Shown: in pieces, positions 44,901 through 56,815 of the stretch
Numbering within the stretch: the first letter of the stretch is position 1
How the letters are laid out: every line of letters begins with the position of its first letter
DNA from: Hemerocallis citrina
Taxonomy: Eukaryota > Streptophyta > Magnoliopsida > Asparagales > Asphodelaceae
Length of the DNA stretch: 64,000 bases
Assembly (NCBI GenBank): GCA_017893485.1
Contig: CM030361.1
Coordinates: 309,357,724-309,421,723, forward strand
Direction of reading: 5' to 3'
Position numbers and translations under genes: made by a program
The notes under the pieces: model-generated
Database searches by the model: none
Told to the model about the DNA's origin: nothing
The model's input: only the letters and a program-made list of their open reading frames with translations

Positions 44901-46165
44901 TTTCCCTGCAAGAAAAACAAGTTCCTTTTTCTTTGCCCTTTCATCACCACGAGTGATCCGCTAGTCACCTTCAGAATGCCACCTTCACTAGCAAATTTCA
45001 ATCCGCTGGCCTCCAAAGCACCTAGTGAAATCAGATTCTTTTTCAAATCTGGAACATACCATACATCTGAAAGCTCCCTAATAAGACCATCGTGCATTAG
45101 CAATTCAATCTTCCCGATTCCTACCTTCTTACAAGGTGCATCATTTCCCATCAAAACTACACCACCATCCATATACTCCAAAGAAGTAAACCACTCCTTT
45201 TTCCAAGACATATGATAGGAGGCTGCTGTATCAAGAAACCATACTTCTTGATAAAGTGAGGGACTAGAAGCAAGTGCAAAAGAAAAATCCTCGCCACTTT
45301 TTAAATTATCAACAGTCACATTTGCAGTCGAATTTTCCTTATTTCGTAGCTTTGGACAATCCTTTTTCCAATGCCCCCTTTCATGACAGAAAGCACATTC
45401 ATCTTTGGCCGGTATTTTCCTGTCCTTCGAAACTCCTCTCGATTTGGAACGAGATTTGTTTCCCTTTTTCCCAGATTTGGACTCAGATCTGGTCTCAGTC
45501 CTGCCCCTTACAATCAAAGCTTCAGAAGTTTCTCTATCAACCATTTTATCCCTTCTCCTAGTTTCATTATTCAACAAAGCATTTGCAACATCTTCATATT
45601 TCACAGTATCTTTTCCATATAATAAAGTAGTTGCTAAATGATCATAACTTTCAGGTAATGAATTCAACAGAATTAGGGCTTTATCTTCATCCTTAATTTG
45701 CTCATCCAAATTTAACAAATCAGCCAACAATTTATTAAATGATTCAACATGAGCATTCATAGACATACCTTCCGTATAGGTGAAGTGAAAAAGTCTCTTC
45801 TTCAAATACAGCCGATTCTCCAAACTTTTCCTCATGTATTTGTCTTCGAGCTTCTTCCACAACACCGCAGCAATGGTATCCCTCATCAAATCATACTTCT
45901 GAGCCTTCTCAATAAAGAGCCGAATAGTCCCACACGCAACTCGATTCAACTTCTTCCAATCTGCTTCGGACATATCCTTAGGTTTTTCAACTTCCAAAGC
46001 AACATCTTGTTCTTGTTGAACAAGAACATCCAAAACCTCACATTGCCACATCCCGAAATTGTTTGTCCCATCAAATTTTTCAACTTCAAATTTTGCGTTG
46101 TGAATCGTTGTTCTTGATGAACTTGATCCCACAACTTCCTTGGTTGCATCTGCATCACCCGCCAT
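41999..46165 (-). pseudogene. Copia gag-pol polyprotein (exon element), two nonsense codons
   Basis: Minus strand, start ATG 46165 (MAGDADATKEVVGSSSSRTT). Gag with FEVEKFDGTNNFGMWQ and zinc knuckle CAFCHERGHWKKDC. Protease WFLDTAASYHM: the usual DTG/DSG triad reads DTA. TGA at 44828-44830 replaces the W normally before HxRLGH (HMRLGHAGEK). Integrase core: VHTDVWGPTQ, LRSDNGGEYK, NGVAERMNRTLLE. A linker with repeated GQSTG/EQSTD peptides ends in TAG at 43793. RT: QMDVKTAFLHGDLDEEIYML and YVDDMLIAS. RNase H: YVDSDYAGDLDKRRSTTGYL. It ends at 41999. The frame is otherwise continuous for about 1390 codons. Confidence 0.88.
43781..43980 (-). repeat. Six CAGTCGACTG-type palindromes within the coding linker
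   Basis: The decamer, or one with a single change, occurs six times between integrase and RT, encoding QSTG/QSTD. The same decamer recurs in both LTRs of this element. Confidence 0.85.
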
Positions 46166-46201
46166 CTCCCTCTTGATCGAACCAAATGCTCTGATACCAC
46201 T

Positions 46202-46746
46202 TGTTGTGCGCGATACAAACTAATCAACAATCAAACCAATGCGGAAACAAAGAGAGAACCAGCGAGAAAACACAAAAACAAACCAACACAAAAGGACACA
46301 CAGATTTAATGTGGTTCGGCAAAATACATGCCTACATCCACGGGGCGGTTGGGGTTTCTTCTTCTTCAAATTATCACCAATGGGCGAAAACAAACCCTTA
46401 CAAATAATGACGGCTGCAAAACCGAAATAGGGATCTCTAATTTTCGTCACCGATTACAAAACCCTAACAAGTGTATTTATAGGGAAATTATTGGGCCTTT
46501 TCGAATTGGGCCTGATCTAGTTCAAAATCCCGTCGACAGTCGACTGGTCGACTTACCAGTCGACTGGCAATCCTTCTGGCAGTCGACCGATCAGTCGCCT
46601 GATCCTCTGCTGCTGCTTGTATCTTTAGCCTTCGAAAACTCTCTGGACAGTCGCCTGATCCTTCTATCAGTCGACTGATACTGTAACTTTCATTTGCTGC
46701 AGATACTCCAAAACAATATGAACCAGAATCGAGCCATTATCCTACA
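46202..46746 (-). repeat. 5' LTR of the exon copia element
   Basis: Pair of 41251-41795. On its inner side (46188-46201) the minus strand reads AGTGGTATCAGAGC, an initiator tRNA-Met type primer site two bases from the LTR. Confidence 0.9.
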
Positions 46747-46751
46747 GCCTG

Positions 46752-47355
46752 CACTGCTCTCCAGGCACTCAAATCTGGGGGTGCCAACTTTGATGCCACT
46801 CCTCGTACCGATGACAAGAAAAAGATCGAAAATGTCCTCATCACTGCTGCCTCTGGTGGCGTCGGAACCTTTGCTACCCAACTCGCAAAGTTATCTGGGC
46901 TCCACGTGACAGCTACTTGTGGCGCCCGTAACATTGATTTGGTGAAGAGTCTGGGTGCTGATGAGGAGCTTGACTACAAGACCCCAGAAGGTGCGAGCTT
47001 GAAAAGTCCTTCGGGGAGGAAGTATGATGCTGTTGTGAACTGTGCTGATGGTATTAGCTGGTCCAAGTTCGAAACCAATTTGAATGCTAACGGAAAAGTG
47101 ATAGACATAACATTCAACCCAGGGCCTATTGTAAAATCACTACTGAAGAAGCTATTAACTTTTTCCAAAAAGCAGATGATTCCATTGTTTTCAGTTCCCA
47201 ACAATCAAGACATGACATTCCTTGTTGAGCTGTTGAAGGAAGGGAAGCTGAAAACGGTGGTGGATTCTAGGTATCCATTGAGCAATGCCGAGGAGGCGTG
47301 GAGTAAAAGCATGGACGGTCATGCTACAGGCAAGATCATTATCGAAATAGTATAA
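46752..47355 (+). CDS. ceQORH-type gene, last exon, part after the copia insertion
   Basis: It continues the frame of 41141-41250 as TALQALKSGGANFDATPRTD. The NADPH-binding motif AASGGVGTFATQLAK follows, then NCADGISWSKFETNLNANGK, and a TAA stop at 47353-47355. A shorter open frame from ATG 46906 exists but lacks the nucleotide-binding glycines, so it is unlikely to be a functional protein. Confidence 0.88.
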
Positions 47356-48474
47356 AAGAGTATGCTAAGCTTGCGAGTGTCCTAGTATTGTCTGAGTCTG
47401 CGAGTGCACTGGTGTTTACTTGAGCACTCTCCTGTACAAGCAGATTGTTGTATCCTTGAAGTTTATGTCTACTGTATAATCTGAAACTGTAGTCTCTGTT
47501 TGCTGGGTGTTGGGGAACGTTTGTTGTGTGTATGATATAAAGTACTAGGTATGCCCGTGGGCACGTGCCTATGGCACGTATTCTGAACGATACAACATAT
47601 GAAAAATCATGTAAACAATAAGGCATGATTTATATAGATGTTTATTTGCTAGTAGACGTTGATGTATTTATATACTTTGAAGTAGGATTATGAAGTGACC
47701 TTGATGTTTATTGGTTTGTATATTGCAGGATTATTTGTCAGTAGCTCGGGATTCAAAAATAGTATTATGAATTTACAACAGTAGTGAATCGGAAATTCCT
47801 TGTTATGTGTGACTTGAGCATAAGAGATTTCTTTTTTGATTTGAAGTCTAACATAAGTAGCAATTCATTTTCTAACTGCATGAGTTACGGTTAACGCCTC
47901 AAACTACATGAGTTAGTTCCCCCTTGTTTGTTTTTTATGTAGTTAACTATGTATGAATTTAAAAGAGAAAAATTGTTGTGATGTATACGTGAAGTGAAAT
48001 TGCAGCAAAGCAGATCAAGATACAATTTTGCAGCTACAAAAATTCGAAATACTGGGATTAAGCATGGATTTGTCCATAAAAGCACGATCAAGCGGGTCAA
48101 TTAAAATATTTGCACGAAACTTTCAAAGTAGCAAATGTCCAAATATTCAAAAAAAAAGCATAATCCAAAATTGCATAATAAAAAAAAGCATTATAATCAA
48201 AATTAAATCAGTAAAGCATTCTAACCTAAAATAATTACTCAGTAAAGTATAATACAATCAGATCAAATATGGTAATTCAAAAGCAATTAAATGGAAGTGA
48301 ATGTTATTGAGTTATGAAAGCATGATCCCGAAGAAAAACATAATTAAAAATTTGAAGGAAAAAAAATATAATCTGAAATTGCATAACAAAAAAAAACATT
48401 CATTTTTTTTTGGACATACCTGGGTTAAAATAAAAAAAAAAGAAAGAGAGAGAATTAAAAAAAAAAAAAGAAGG

Positions 48475-48509
<35 letters not shown>

Positions 48510-49946
48510 ATAAATGAAGGAGTTGTTTGGTGGGGGGGGGGGGACATTTGGGAGAGAAAATGTCTTTTAGGAGCAAAAATTTAGACCGTTGATTTTCTTC
48601 CAAATGAATGAGAGCCACTTGATAGCTTTCTTTGTGTTTTATTATATAGATATATGTCAATTGTGTGCGGACTTAGTATGGTATTTTATTTTAATTTTTT
48701 TTTTTGGAGAAAAAAGTGATCCACCGATCATCTGTTCCTTTAATAAAAAGTTTTTTTTTTTGGAAAAGTTAAAATAATCATCATATTTCATTAATAAGGA
48801 ATTAACAAAATAAATCCAAAATATTGAGCCAAATATATAATGTATAATACAGAAAATAAAACATAGAACCTCTAGTTATACATGCGAGGGTGGGACAATA
48901 GACAAAAAAATATAAAGCAACATGATCAGTACAGACAAGCAGTCCCTCCAACAAACCTTGGAGGGTGGGTCGTTGACCCGAAAGATAGCAATCTCCACAA
49001 TACCATACTCATTGTTCAAGTGACAATCCGGACCCCTTTTTGGGCCTAAAAGATAACCTCAAAATCATACTAGACCCCATCCAGGCCCAAAGGAATCTTC
49101 TCTAATATTGTACTGGATCCCTTCTTGGCCCAGTCACAATGTTTGGCCCACTAGAATGTGTATGCCATTTTAGCTTCGTTCACCACTCACGTGGTACGCG
49201 CACACCCACCTGAAGTGAATCGTGCGGGATTTTGGTGCCCAACCGTTTCGAAATTCGAAATGCCCACTCACAATGAAAATGCCTCTCCCACGAAGGCCTA
49301 GTGAGCATCAATGAAGGCATTGGCGGTCGGGCCCAACCGCCGCAGCCCTGCTACCGCCCCGCGTTACCTGCCCCTTCTAAGGAGAGTAGCCGGGAAGTGC
49401 CTTCGTCTTCCAGATTTTCTCCACACTCCCACTCAGACCCAAAACTTGGACTCAATCTTCCCTTCTCACTTCTCACTTTCGCTCTGAACCAAATGCAAAA
49501 CCCAAACTTCTTCTCCTCTCATCCCCCCACTCGCAATCAACACTCTCACTCACATGCAAATTCTAACAAAATCCCCAACCAAAGAGAGCAATGAGGGGCA
49601 TACCTACAACTCTCTCACGCTCCCTCTCGCTTTCACTCTCTCACATAGTCAACACTCTCACACACCAAAAAGAGAGCAGTGAAGAATCTTCTTCTCTCTC
49701 CCCTTCTCTATCTCTCTCACAACCAAATCTTAAACCAATCCACAACCAAAGACAGAGCATTGAATACCATACCTTCTCTCTCTCACAGGACAATGAGGGG
49801 CAGTGAGGTTGCTGAGGAGAGTGATGATGGGGGTTGGAGAGGCGGTGGTGCGGCGATCGAAGGATGTCGCGGTCGGGGATGTGGTTGTCGAAGGAGGCCC
49901 ATTTCTCCGGCTCACTCACCATGGCAGGCCAAGCCTAGACCGGTGA
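47356..49946. other. 3' flank of the ceQORH-type gene and intergenic sequence
   Basis: 47356-47550 is probably 3' untranslated. 48478-48509 is a GA microsatellite, 48532-48543 a G run. 49380-49800 is rich in CTCTCTCTC, with duplicated CAAAGAGAGCA/CACAACCAAA words. 47553-47580 (ACTAGGTATGCCCGTGGG) resembles a repeat end but was not assigned. No coding gene recognised. Confidence 0.45.
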
Positions 49947-51537
49947 TGTAATACCCTGATTCTTTATTTTCAATTAAATGAAAGGTTTATGAATTTTACG
50001 TGTATTGCACGTATTAATTCATGTGCATTTTTCTATTAAATTATTTATTTTGTAATATAAACAAATATTTTTCTATCTTTCTTTTATTTTAAGCCTAATT
50101 AAATTCGAAAGCCTAATTGTTCATCTTAAGCCCATCCTAATTGTTTTGATTATTTTTAATTAGCCCATGGAGTTTTAGCCCACTAATTGAAAGCCCACTA
50201 GTTTATTTCTCTTTTATTTAACATGATTTGTAGTGTAGATCAATTTTGTAGACAATTAATTAATTTATTATGCACAACTTATAAATGGGGGATACTAGCT
50301 TGGCATGCATGCACTAGAGTGTGCAATGTGCACTCTTTGACTTTGGCCGGATATGCATAGGAGAGAGGGAGAGATGGGAGAGGTGGATATGTGGTTACTT
50401 GTTCATGGGTGGTTGCTACAACTTCCCAATGTATCCTAGCCATTGATCTAATTCAATCCTAGCCCTCCATTTCACCCAAAAATTAATATAAATACCCACC
50501 TTGTATGCATATAATACACTAAAAGTTTGTAGAGAAAAGAAAGAAAGAAAATACATAAGAAAGTAAAAGAATTGAGAGAGAGAGTTACAAAAAGATTGAG
50601 AGTGTTCTAGATTGTGTGTGCTCATTTCTTAGAGGCCGACCACTTCATTGGAGGAGAGAGAGGGCTCGGGTTCACTAGTGCAAGGAGGAGGAGGCAATTG
50701 TGGTGGCTCAAACTAGGAGGAGAAGGACCGCTCGTGTGTTCAAGGAGATTCTAGGAGCTTTTGTAGTGTTTTTCTTCAAATAGGTGGGTATTTTTCTTCA
50801 AATAGGTGGGTGTTTTTCTCTACTTCTAATCTTAGACACCATGCTAGGGCTTTTTGATAAATGGGAATGCTAAAAGAAACTAATAAGATAACCGTTTGTT
50901 GGCTCTAAAAAGGGCTTGGTAGATGATTGAGTAAATGCTTGATGAATTGCATGCTATTTTGTTATAAATCATGTTTAATGTAGTAGAATTGCCTTATTGC
51001 CATGAAAATGTGAAATTGGAACCTTGTTAATTGTAGAAAATGCTTGTGAATGATTAGTAGTTGAAATCATCAAATTTGTGCTTATTAAACTATTGTGACA
51101 CTAGTTCAATGAATGAAACCATGTCATTGAGTGTTGTGGATAAAAGAGGGAAAAACAGGAATTAATATATTTTTTTTATGAAGTTGTAATGCAAAATTTG
51201 GTAGAGAGTTGATAAATTGAATTATTGAAACTATAGACATAGAACATAAAATTAGAATGAGAAATTCATGTTTTAATGTCAAAAAAATATTTTTAAAACA
51301 CTGGTTTGTTAATTATACCTAAACTCAGTATTCTGGAAAATTTTATGGCTTTATGTGAAGAAGAAACAAAGTTATGAGATTTTGAAAAATGAAATAGTTT
51401 TGATAAACACAGAGTCGAAATAAACCTATTTTAATCTACTCTTATATCGGTTAGACACTATGGTCATACTGGTTAGAGGGGGGGGGGGGGCAGTTGCACT
51501 TTACTGTAGCTCGGCGGTAGCCTTTGTGTGTGGGTTC

Positions 51538-51731
51538 TGAAGAAAATTATTTTGGGAAAAATAATTCTTATTCTTCTTGTTATATTTATTCTTCACTGTA
51601 TACATCTATATATAAGGATTACATTCTTGGAGAAGAAGAAAAGAGATTGAGAGAAGATTGGGAAGATGAGAGATTTGGGGAATCTGTTTCCTATATTAAG
51701 AAACAGAATATACAATTACTATATTTCAACA
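51538..51731 (-). repeat. 3' LTR of the gag-less copia element
   Basis: 194 bp, plus-strand TGAAGAAAA...TTTCAACA. The inward purine tract on the minus strand is CAACTTGAGGGGGAG. Confidence 0.9.
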
Positions 51732-51749
51732 CTCCCCCTCAAGTTGGTG

Positions 51750-54700
51750 CATAGATATCGAGCATGCCCAACTTGTCAACAAATTTCAAGAAGAGCCGAG
51801 TCGAAATAGCCTTGGTTAGGATATCTGCGAGTTGATCTTCTGACTTCACCTTGGATATCTCAATAACTTTCTCATCTAATTTTTCTTTGATGAAGAATCT
51901 GTCCACCTTTACATGTTTCGTCCTATCATGCTAAAATGGATTAGCCGCAATATCACACTCCGCTTGACTGTCACAATACACCTTCATAGGTTCCTTTGGA
52001 CCATAGCCTAAGTCCTGCAATAGGAGTTTCAGCCATAAAGCTTCTGTTATACTTAAATCTACTCCGCGATACTCAGCCTCTGCACTAGAGCATGCAACAA
52101 CATTTTGCTTCTTGCCCCTCCATGTAACTAAATTTCCTCCAACAAAGGTGAAATATCCTGAAGTGGAGCGCCTATCGATTGTAGATCCTGCCCAATCAGC
52201 ATCAGTATATGCCTCAACCTTCAAGTGTCCATGTTTCGCAAATAAGACTCCTTTTCCTGGGGCTGACTTAATGTATCTCATAATTCTCATTACCGTGTCC
52301 ATATGTTGTTCCCGAGGTCTATGCATAAACTGACTTACCACACTTAAAGCATATGACAAAATTGGCCGTGTATGTGCAAGATACATTAGTCGTCCAACCA
52401 ATCTCTGATATCTTTCCTTATCACAAGGCACTTGATCAGCTTCGTTGCATAGTTTTAGTCCTTCTTCCAATGGTGTACTAATCGGTTGACAAGCGGACAT
52501 TCTAGTTTCCTTCAATAAATCTAGAGCATATTTTCTTTGAGAAAGAAATATTCCCTTTCTTGAGCGAGAAACTTCAATACCAAGGAAGTATCTCAAAGGA
52601 CCAAGATCTTTTATTTTGAACTCTAGTGACAAGTAGTTCTTTAATGCCTTCATCTCATCAGGATCATCTTCAGTTACTATCATATCATCAACATAAATAA
52701 TGAGAGCAGTAATTTTACCTTCTTTTCTTTTTAGGAATAGAGTATGATCAGAATTACTCTGATAGTATCCGAATGTCCTCATTGCCTTTGTAAATCTCCC
52801 AAACCAGGGTCTTGGCGACTGCTTCAGTCCATACAATGCTTTCTTCAGACGACATACTTTGTTGCTGTGTTGGACTGGTCTGTTCAACCCTGGTGGAAGA
52901 TCCATATAGACTTCTTCTGTCAATTCCCCATGCAAAAATGCATTCTTCACATCAAATTGCTCCAACGGCCAGTCAAGATTGGCAACAAGTGTCAGTAAGA
53001 CTCGGACAGTACTGAATTTTGCCACTGGTGCGAATGTATCTTCATAATCAATTCTATACGTTTGAGTGTACCCTTTGGCAACCAGCCTTGCTTTGTATTG
53101 CTCTATTGAACAATCAGACTTATACTTCACTGTATAAATCCATCTGCATCCTACTGGCTTCTTTCCTGCTGGTAGCTCGACTATCTCCCAAGTCTCGTTC
53201 TTTTTCAAGGATTTCATCTCCTCATCCATAGCTGCTTTCCACCTTGGATCAGTAAGGGCTTTCTGCACACTATTAGGAATAGATACAGCAGATAATTGAT
53301 TCACAAATGACTTATTTGATTCAGACAATCGGTGAGTGGACACATAATGACTCATGGGATACTTGACATTACTAGTGGGATTAGGCTCGTAAGTGGGTTT
53401 GGGGATACCTCTAGTAGTACGGTTTGGGAGTTCTCTTCTTGGAGCTTCGGATAACGATGACGATTGGTTTTGGGGTTCTGCTGGGATTAGAGATAGATCT
53501 GATGGTACTGGTGGTGGAGGTGGTTCAGATTCATGGAGGTTCGGCACTGACTGCAGATCTTCGTGGAAATTTTCTTCCTCAATCAAGTCTTCATTCGAGT
53601 GATCGTCATTACTTACATCCTAATTTTCTCTCCTTATATCTGATTGTTCAGTTTGAATAGTAACCACTTCATCATAGACAAGAGTTTGAACTTCACTTCG
53701 GTGCTCCCCCTGAAGTTCAACCTCAGAGGAAAAATACATCTCATCTTCATGGAACACAACATCCATAGTCACAAACATATTTTGAGTTGGTGGGTGATAG
53801 CACCGATACCCTTTCTTATTCTGTGCATATGCAACGAAAACACAGCGGACAACTCGAGGAGTTAACTTATTGCGTTCATGTTGATGAAGATGAACAAATG
53901 CAACACACCCAAACACACGAGGTGGCAAGTTGACGACTTTTGGTGCATTCACAGCTTTAGTTAATGCTTGAAATGGTGTGAGGAAGTTTAGGATATTAGA
54001 GGGAACTCGGTTGATTAAGTATGCAGCAGAAGCAAGGGCTTCTCCCCAATAAATGAGTGGCAGATTTTCATGGATGAGAGAAGCACGGACCACTTCGAGC
54101 AAGTGTCTATTTTTCCTTTCTGTAACTCCATTCTGTTGAGGTGTATACGAGCATGTAGTCTTATGAATAATTCCGTGTTCCACCAAATATTGTTGCATAT
54201 TTGAACTCAGGTACTCTCCGCCATTATCACTCCTAAGAACTTGAATCTGTGATTTATACTGAATCATAACATGCTTGTGAAATTTCTGAAATAAACCACT
54301 AACTTCACTTTTCGACTTCATCAAACAAATCCAGGTCATACGGGTACAGTCATCAATAAAGGTCACAAACCATTTGGCTCCTCCAAATGTAGTGATTTTG
54401 GATGGACCCCAAACATCAGAATGAATAATCATAAAAGAAAGGGAGCTTCTACTTGGACTTGGAGGAAAAGAGACACGATAACCTTTTGCGAGTTCACACA
54501 CATCACACCGAAAGGCGGATATATCCAACTTCAAAAATAAACTTGGAAATAATTTCTTCAAATAACCAAAAGAAGCATGCCCTAGATGTCGATGTCATAG
54601 CCAAATATCTGATTTCTTCTTCTCATCTTCGGATCCTTCCACACTTAGAGCTTGAGTCAACTTGCTCGAACATTCAGATTCTAAATCTAGGTAATAGAGC

Positions 54701-55152
54701 TTCCCGTGTCTAACCCCATAACCAATCGTCTTGCGAGTCTGAATATCCTTAAACACACAATGTGAAGGCCAGAAAACTACAATACAATGTAAGGCAGTGG
54801 TTAATTGGGCAACAGATAATAGGTTGAAATTCAAGGATGACACAACTAGGGCAGTATCTAAGGTTAGGTTGTTTGTGAGGTGTATGGTACCCTCGCCAGT
54901 AATAGTGGCAGGATCACCATTGGCAGTGGACACAGTTGATTTAGTGGATGGTTGAAAATTTTGAACTTGTCTAGAATCAAAAGTCATATGGTCGGTAGCA
55001 CCCGAATCAATTATCCATGCATTATTCATAACAGAAGCAGAAATATAAAATACCTCACCATCATTACCTGCAGCTGTAATTAATGTAGATGCGAGTCCAA
55101 TATTCTTCTTAGCTCCATCAGTTTGTCCCATGGTAGTGGCACAAGAAAACAA
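51750..55152 (-). pseudogene. Copia pol (gag-less element), three nonsense codons
   Basis: Minus strand. From 55152: protease WIIDSGATDHMT. TGA at 54595-54597 stands in place of W before HRHLGHASFGYLKK. Integrase 54594-53623 with IHSDVWGPSK, LRSDNGGEYL and NGVTERKNRHLLE. TAG at 53620. RT: YVDDMIVTE, QFDVKNAFLHGELTEEVYMD. RNase H: YTDADWAGSTIDRRSTSGYF, SSAEAEYRG. TAG at 51931 after CDIAANPF, then the usual tail HDRTKHVKVDRFF onward. All segments stay in one frame, so only nonsense changes separate them. Confidence 0.87.
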
Positions 55153-56001
55153 CGGATCTGATCTTCAGCAGCCAATAGCAAATGGCACAACTTGGCCACG
55201 AACAGCTCAAAGTCTCCAACAAACAGCAAAAACAGCAACAATCCAACGCCCAAACATCAACCCTACAGCGGACTAAAACACCAAACGAGAGTATCCAAAA
55301 TTGCAGACATCAGCAAACAAAACAGCAAGAGCAAGATCAGCAATGGCAGCTTCGGGGGTTCAGGCGCAAGGTGATTGCTGGCGGCGGGTAGAACAGGGGG
55401 TGACTCCGGTGGTGGATCTCGACAATCGACGGGGTGAACGGGATGGCAGAGGATGGGTGGAGGAAGAGGAGCTTCTGCAAAAGCGGCGGCGCAAGGTGAT
55501 TGCTGGCGGCGGGTAGAACAGGGGGTGACTGCGGTGGTGGATCTCGGCAATCGACGGGGTGAACGGGATGGCGGAGGATGGGTGGAGGACGAGGAGCTTC
55601 TGCAAAAAATGGCGGCACAAAATTCGAGGAAACCCTAAGCGGCGGCTTCGATGAGGAAGATGCTGGGTAAGGAGGTGCGTTCGAGCGGTAGAGGCGAGCG
55701 GCAGCAGACAGGGGTGCTGCAATGGCAGATCGTCGGTGGTCGTCTGGAGGTGGCAACTGCGATGACGATGGGGGCGTGAGGAGGTGGGTGGATGGGTTGC
55801 AGCGATGGGTTTCGAAATCAGACGAGAGGAGGAAGGAGAAGGGTCTGGGATGAGGGCAGAGCGGTGACGGCGACGGGGTCTGACGGGATCAGAGTCGATG
55901 ATCGGTGATGGGATCAACAACGGGATCAGATCAAGACGGAGGTGATCAGCCTCCTCCTCTTCGTCTTCACTTGGCCTAGATCTGATTAGGCACTGATACC
56001 A
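55153..56001 (-). other. GC-rich leader with 126-bp tandem duplication
   Basis: It occupies the place of gag. A 126-bp unit starting GCGCAAGGTGATTGCTGG (plus strand) begins at 55363 and 55489, with a degenerate start of a third copy near 55615. No zinc knuckle or gag-like frame exists on the minus strand; the long frames seen are proline- and serine-rich low-complexity translations. Confidence 0.7.
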
Positions 56002-56195
56002 TGAAGAAAATAATTTTGGAGAAAATAATTCTTATTCTTCTTGTTATATTTATTCTTCACTGTATACATCTATATATAAGGATTACATTCTTGGAGAAGA
56101 AGAAAAGAGATTGAGAGAAGATTGGGAAGATGAGAGATTTGGGGAATCTGTTTCCTATATTAAGAAATAGAATATACAATTACAATATTTCAACA
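56002..56195 (-). repeat. 5' LTR of the gag-less copia element
   Basis: Pair of 51538-51731, followed by GGTTC. Confidence 0.9.
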
Positions 56196-56315
56196 GGTTC
56201 GAGTCTCGGCAGAGGCTTTTTATTTCAAAATTTGATTTTTCATTAACACCGAGAACAGAACTCAATCCCCATTAATGCTATCCTTTAGGCAGTTGGGCAC
56301 TGTGTCCCTTTTGGC

Positions 56316-56815
56316 TAGCATTGGTATCGGGTTGGGTCGGGTCGGGTCCTTCACTACCCGGACCCGAACACGGTCCCCTATGGGTCCAAAAATTGGACCC
56401 GGACCCGAACCCGTGAGGACCGGGTCCAGTTTGGGGTTCGGGTCCTATTAAAATATTCCTACCCGTTCGGGTAGGAGTGGAAGTGTGAGCGGCGAGTAGA
56501 GGATTTAGAATAGAGGAGAGAAACAAAAGGCATGAGTTTTGAGTTTGGAAGAAGAAGATTTAGAATTGAGGAGGAATGAGGATAGAATATTTATTTTTAT
56601 GTTGATTTTTTGGGTTTTTTTTTAACGGTCCGGGTCCGGGTCCGGGTCTGGGTCGGGTCTCTTTTAAGCGGACCCGGACCTGGAATCGAAAGTACAACGG
56701 GTCCCATTTTAGGACCCGGACTAGGACCCGGATAGGCCGGGTCGGTTCCAGTCCAATGCCGGGTCCGGGTCGTGTCCGGGTCGGATCTGAGTTTCGGGTA
56801 TTTATACCAATGCTA
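56316..56815. mobile_element. hAT-type MITE, 500 bp
   Basis: Terminal inverted repeat TAGCATTGGTAT. The 8-bp target duplication is CTTTTGGC (56308-56315) and CTTTTGAC (56816-56823), one mismatch. The inside of both ends is rich in GGGTCGGGTC/GGACCCGGAC, as is common in plant hAT MITEs. No transposase. Confidence 0.8.

Larger units (their letters stand above)
41251..46746 (-). mobile_element. Ty1/copia (Tork/Tnt1-like) element inside the ceQORH-type exon (TSD GCCTG)
   Basis: 5496 bp on the minus strand, opposite to the host gene. LTRs 41251-41795 and 46202-46746 are both 545 bp, with about five differences (about 99%). GCCTG flanks both sides (41246-41250, 46747-46751). One frame runs from gag to RNase H, interrupted only by TGA at 44828 and TAG at 43793. 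It is a near-intact, recent insertion that destroys the host reading frame. Confidence 0.92.
34214..47355 (+). pseudogene. ceQORH-type quinone oxidoreductase gene, last exon split by a copia insertion
   Basis: The product belongs to the zinc-independent medium-chain reductases. The plant ceQORH group is NADPH-dependent, acts on reactive carbonyl or quinone-like substrates and resides at the chloroplast envelope. Coding parts are 34214-34352, 40868-40959, 41141-41250 and 46752-47355, all in phase. They encode ADWKVQKGLFRPIWPKFPFI, VSDVAGEVIEVGPGVQSFKS, then the nucleotide-binding AASGGVGTFATQLAK, the CGARNIDLVKSLGADEELDY segment, and end GHATGKIIIEIV. The first exon (start of the reductase domain) is not in the window. 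A copia element lies in intron 2 and another inside the last exon. If the latter insert and one copy of its GCCTG duplication are ignored, the reading frame is uninterrupted, so the gene was probably intact until recently. Confidence 0.85.
51538..56195 (-). mobile_element. Ty1/copia element lacking gag (TSD GGTTC)
   Basis: 4658 bp on the minus strand. The 194-bp LTRs (51538-51731 and 56002-56195) differ at about six positions. GGTTC flanks both sides (51533-51537, 56196-56200). Primer site on the minus strand TGGTATCAGTGCC next to 56002. Pol is present with three stops. No gag is seen: between the primer site and the protease is only a GC-rich leader. It needs gag from elsewhere and is itself defective. 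Confidence 0.88.

Noticed and set aside
46906..47355. Separate short oxidoreductase gene starting at ATG 46906
   Set aside because: It is the 3' part of the split exon; the ATG is internal and the nucleotide-binding motif lies upstream of it.
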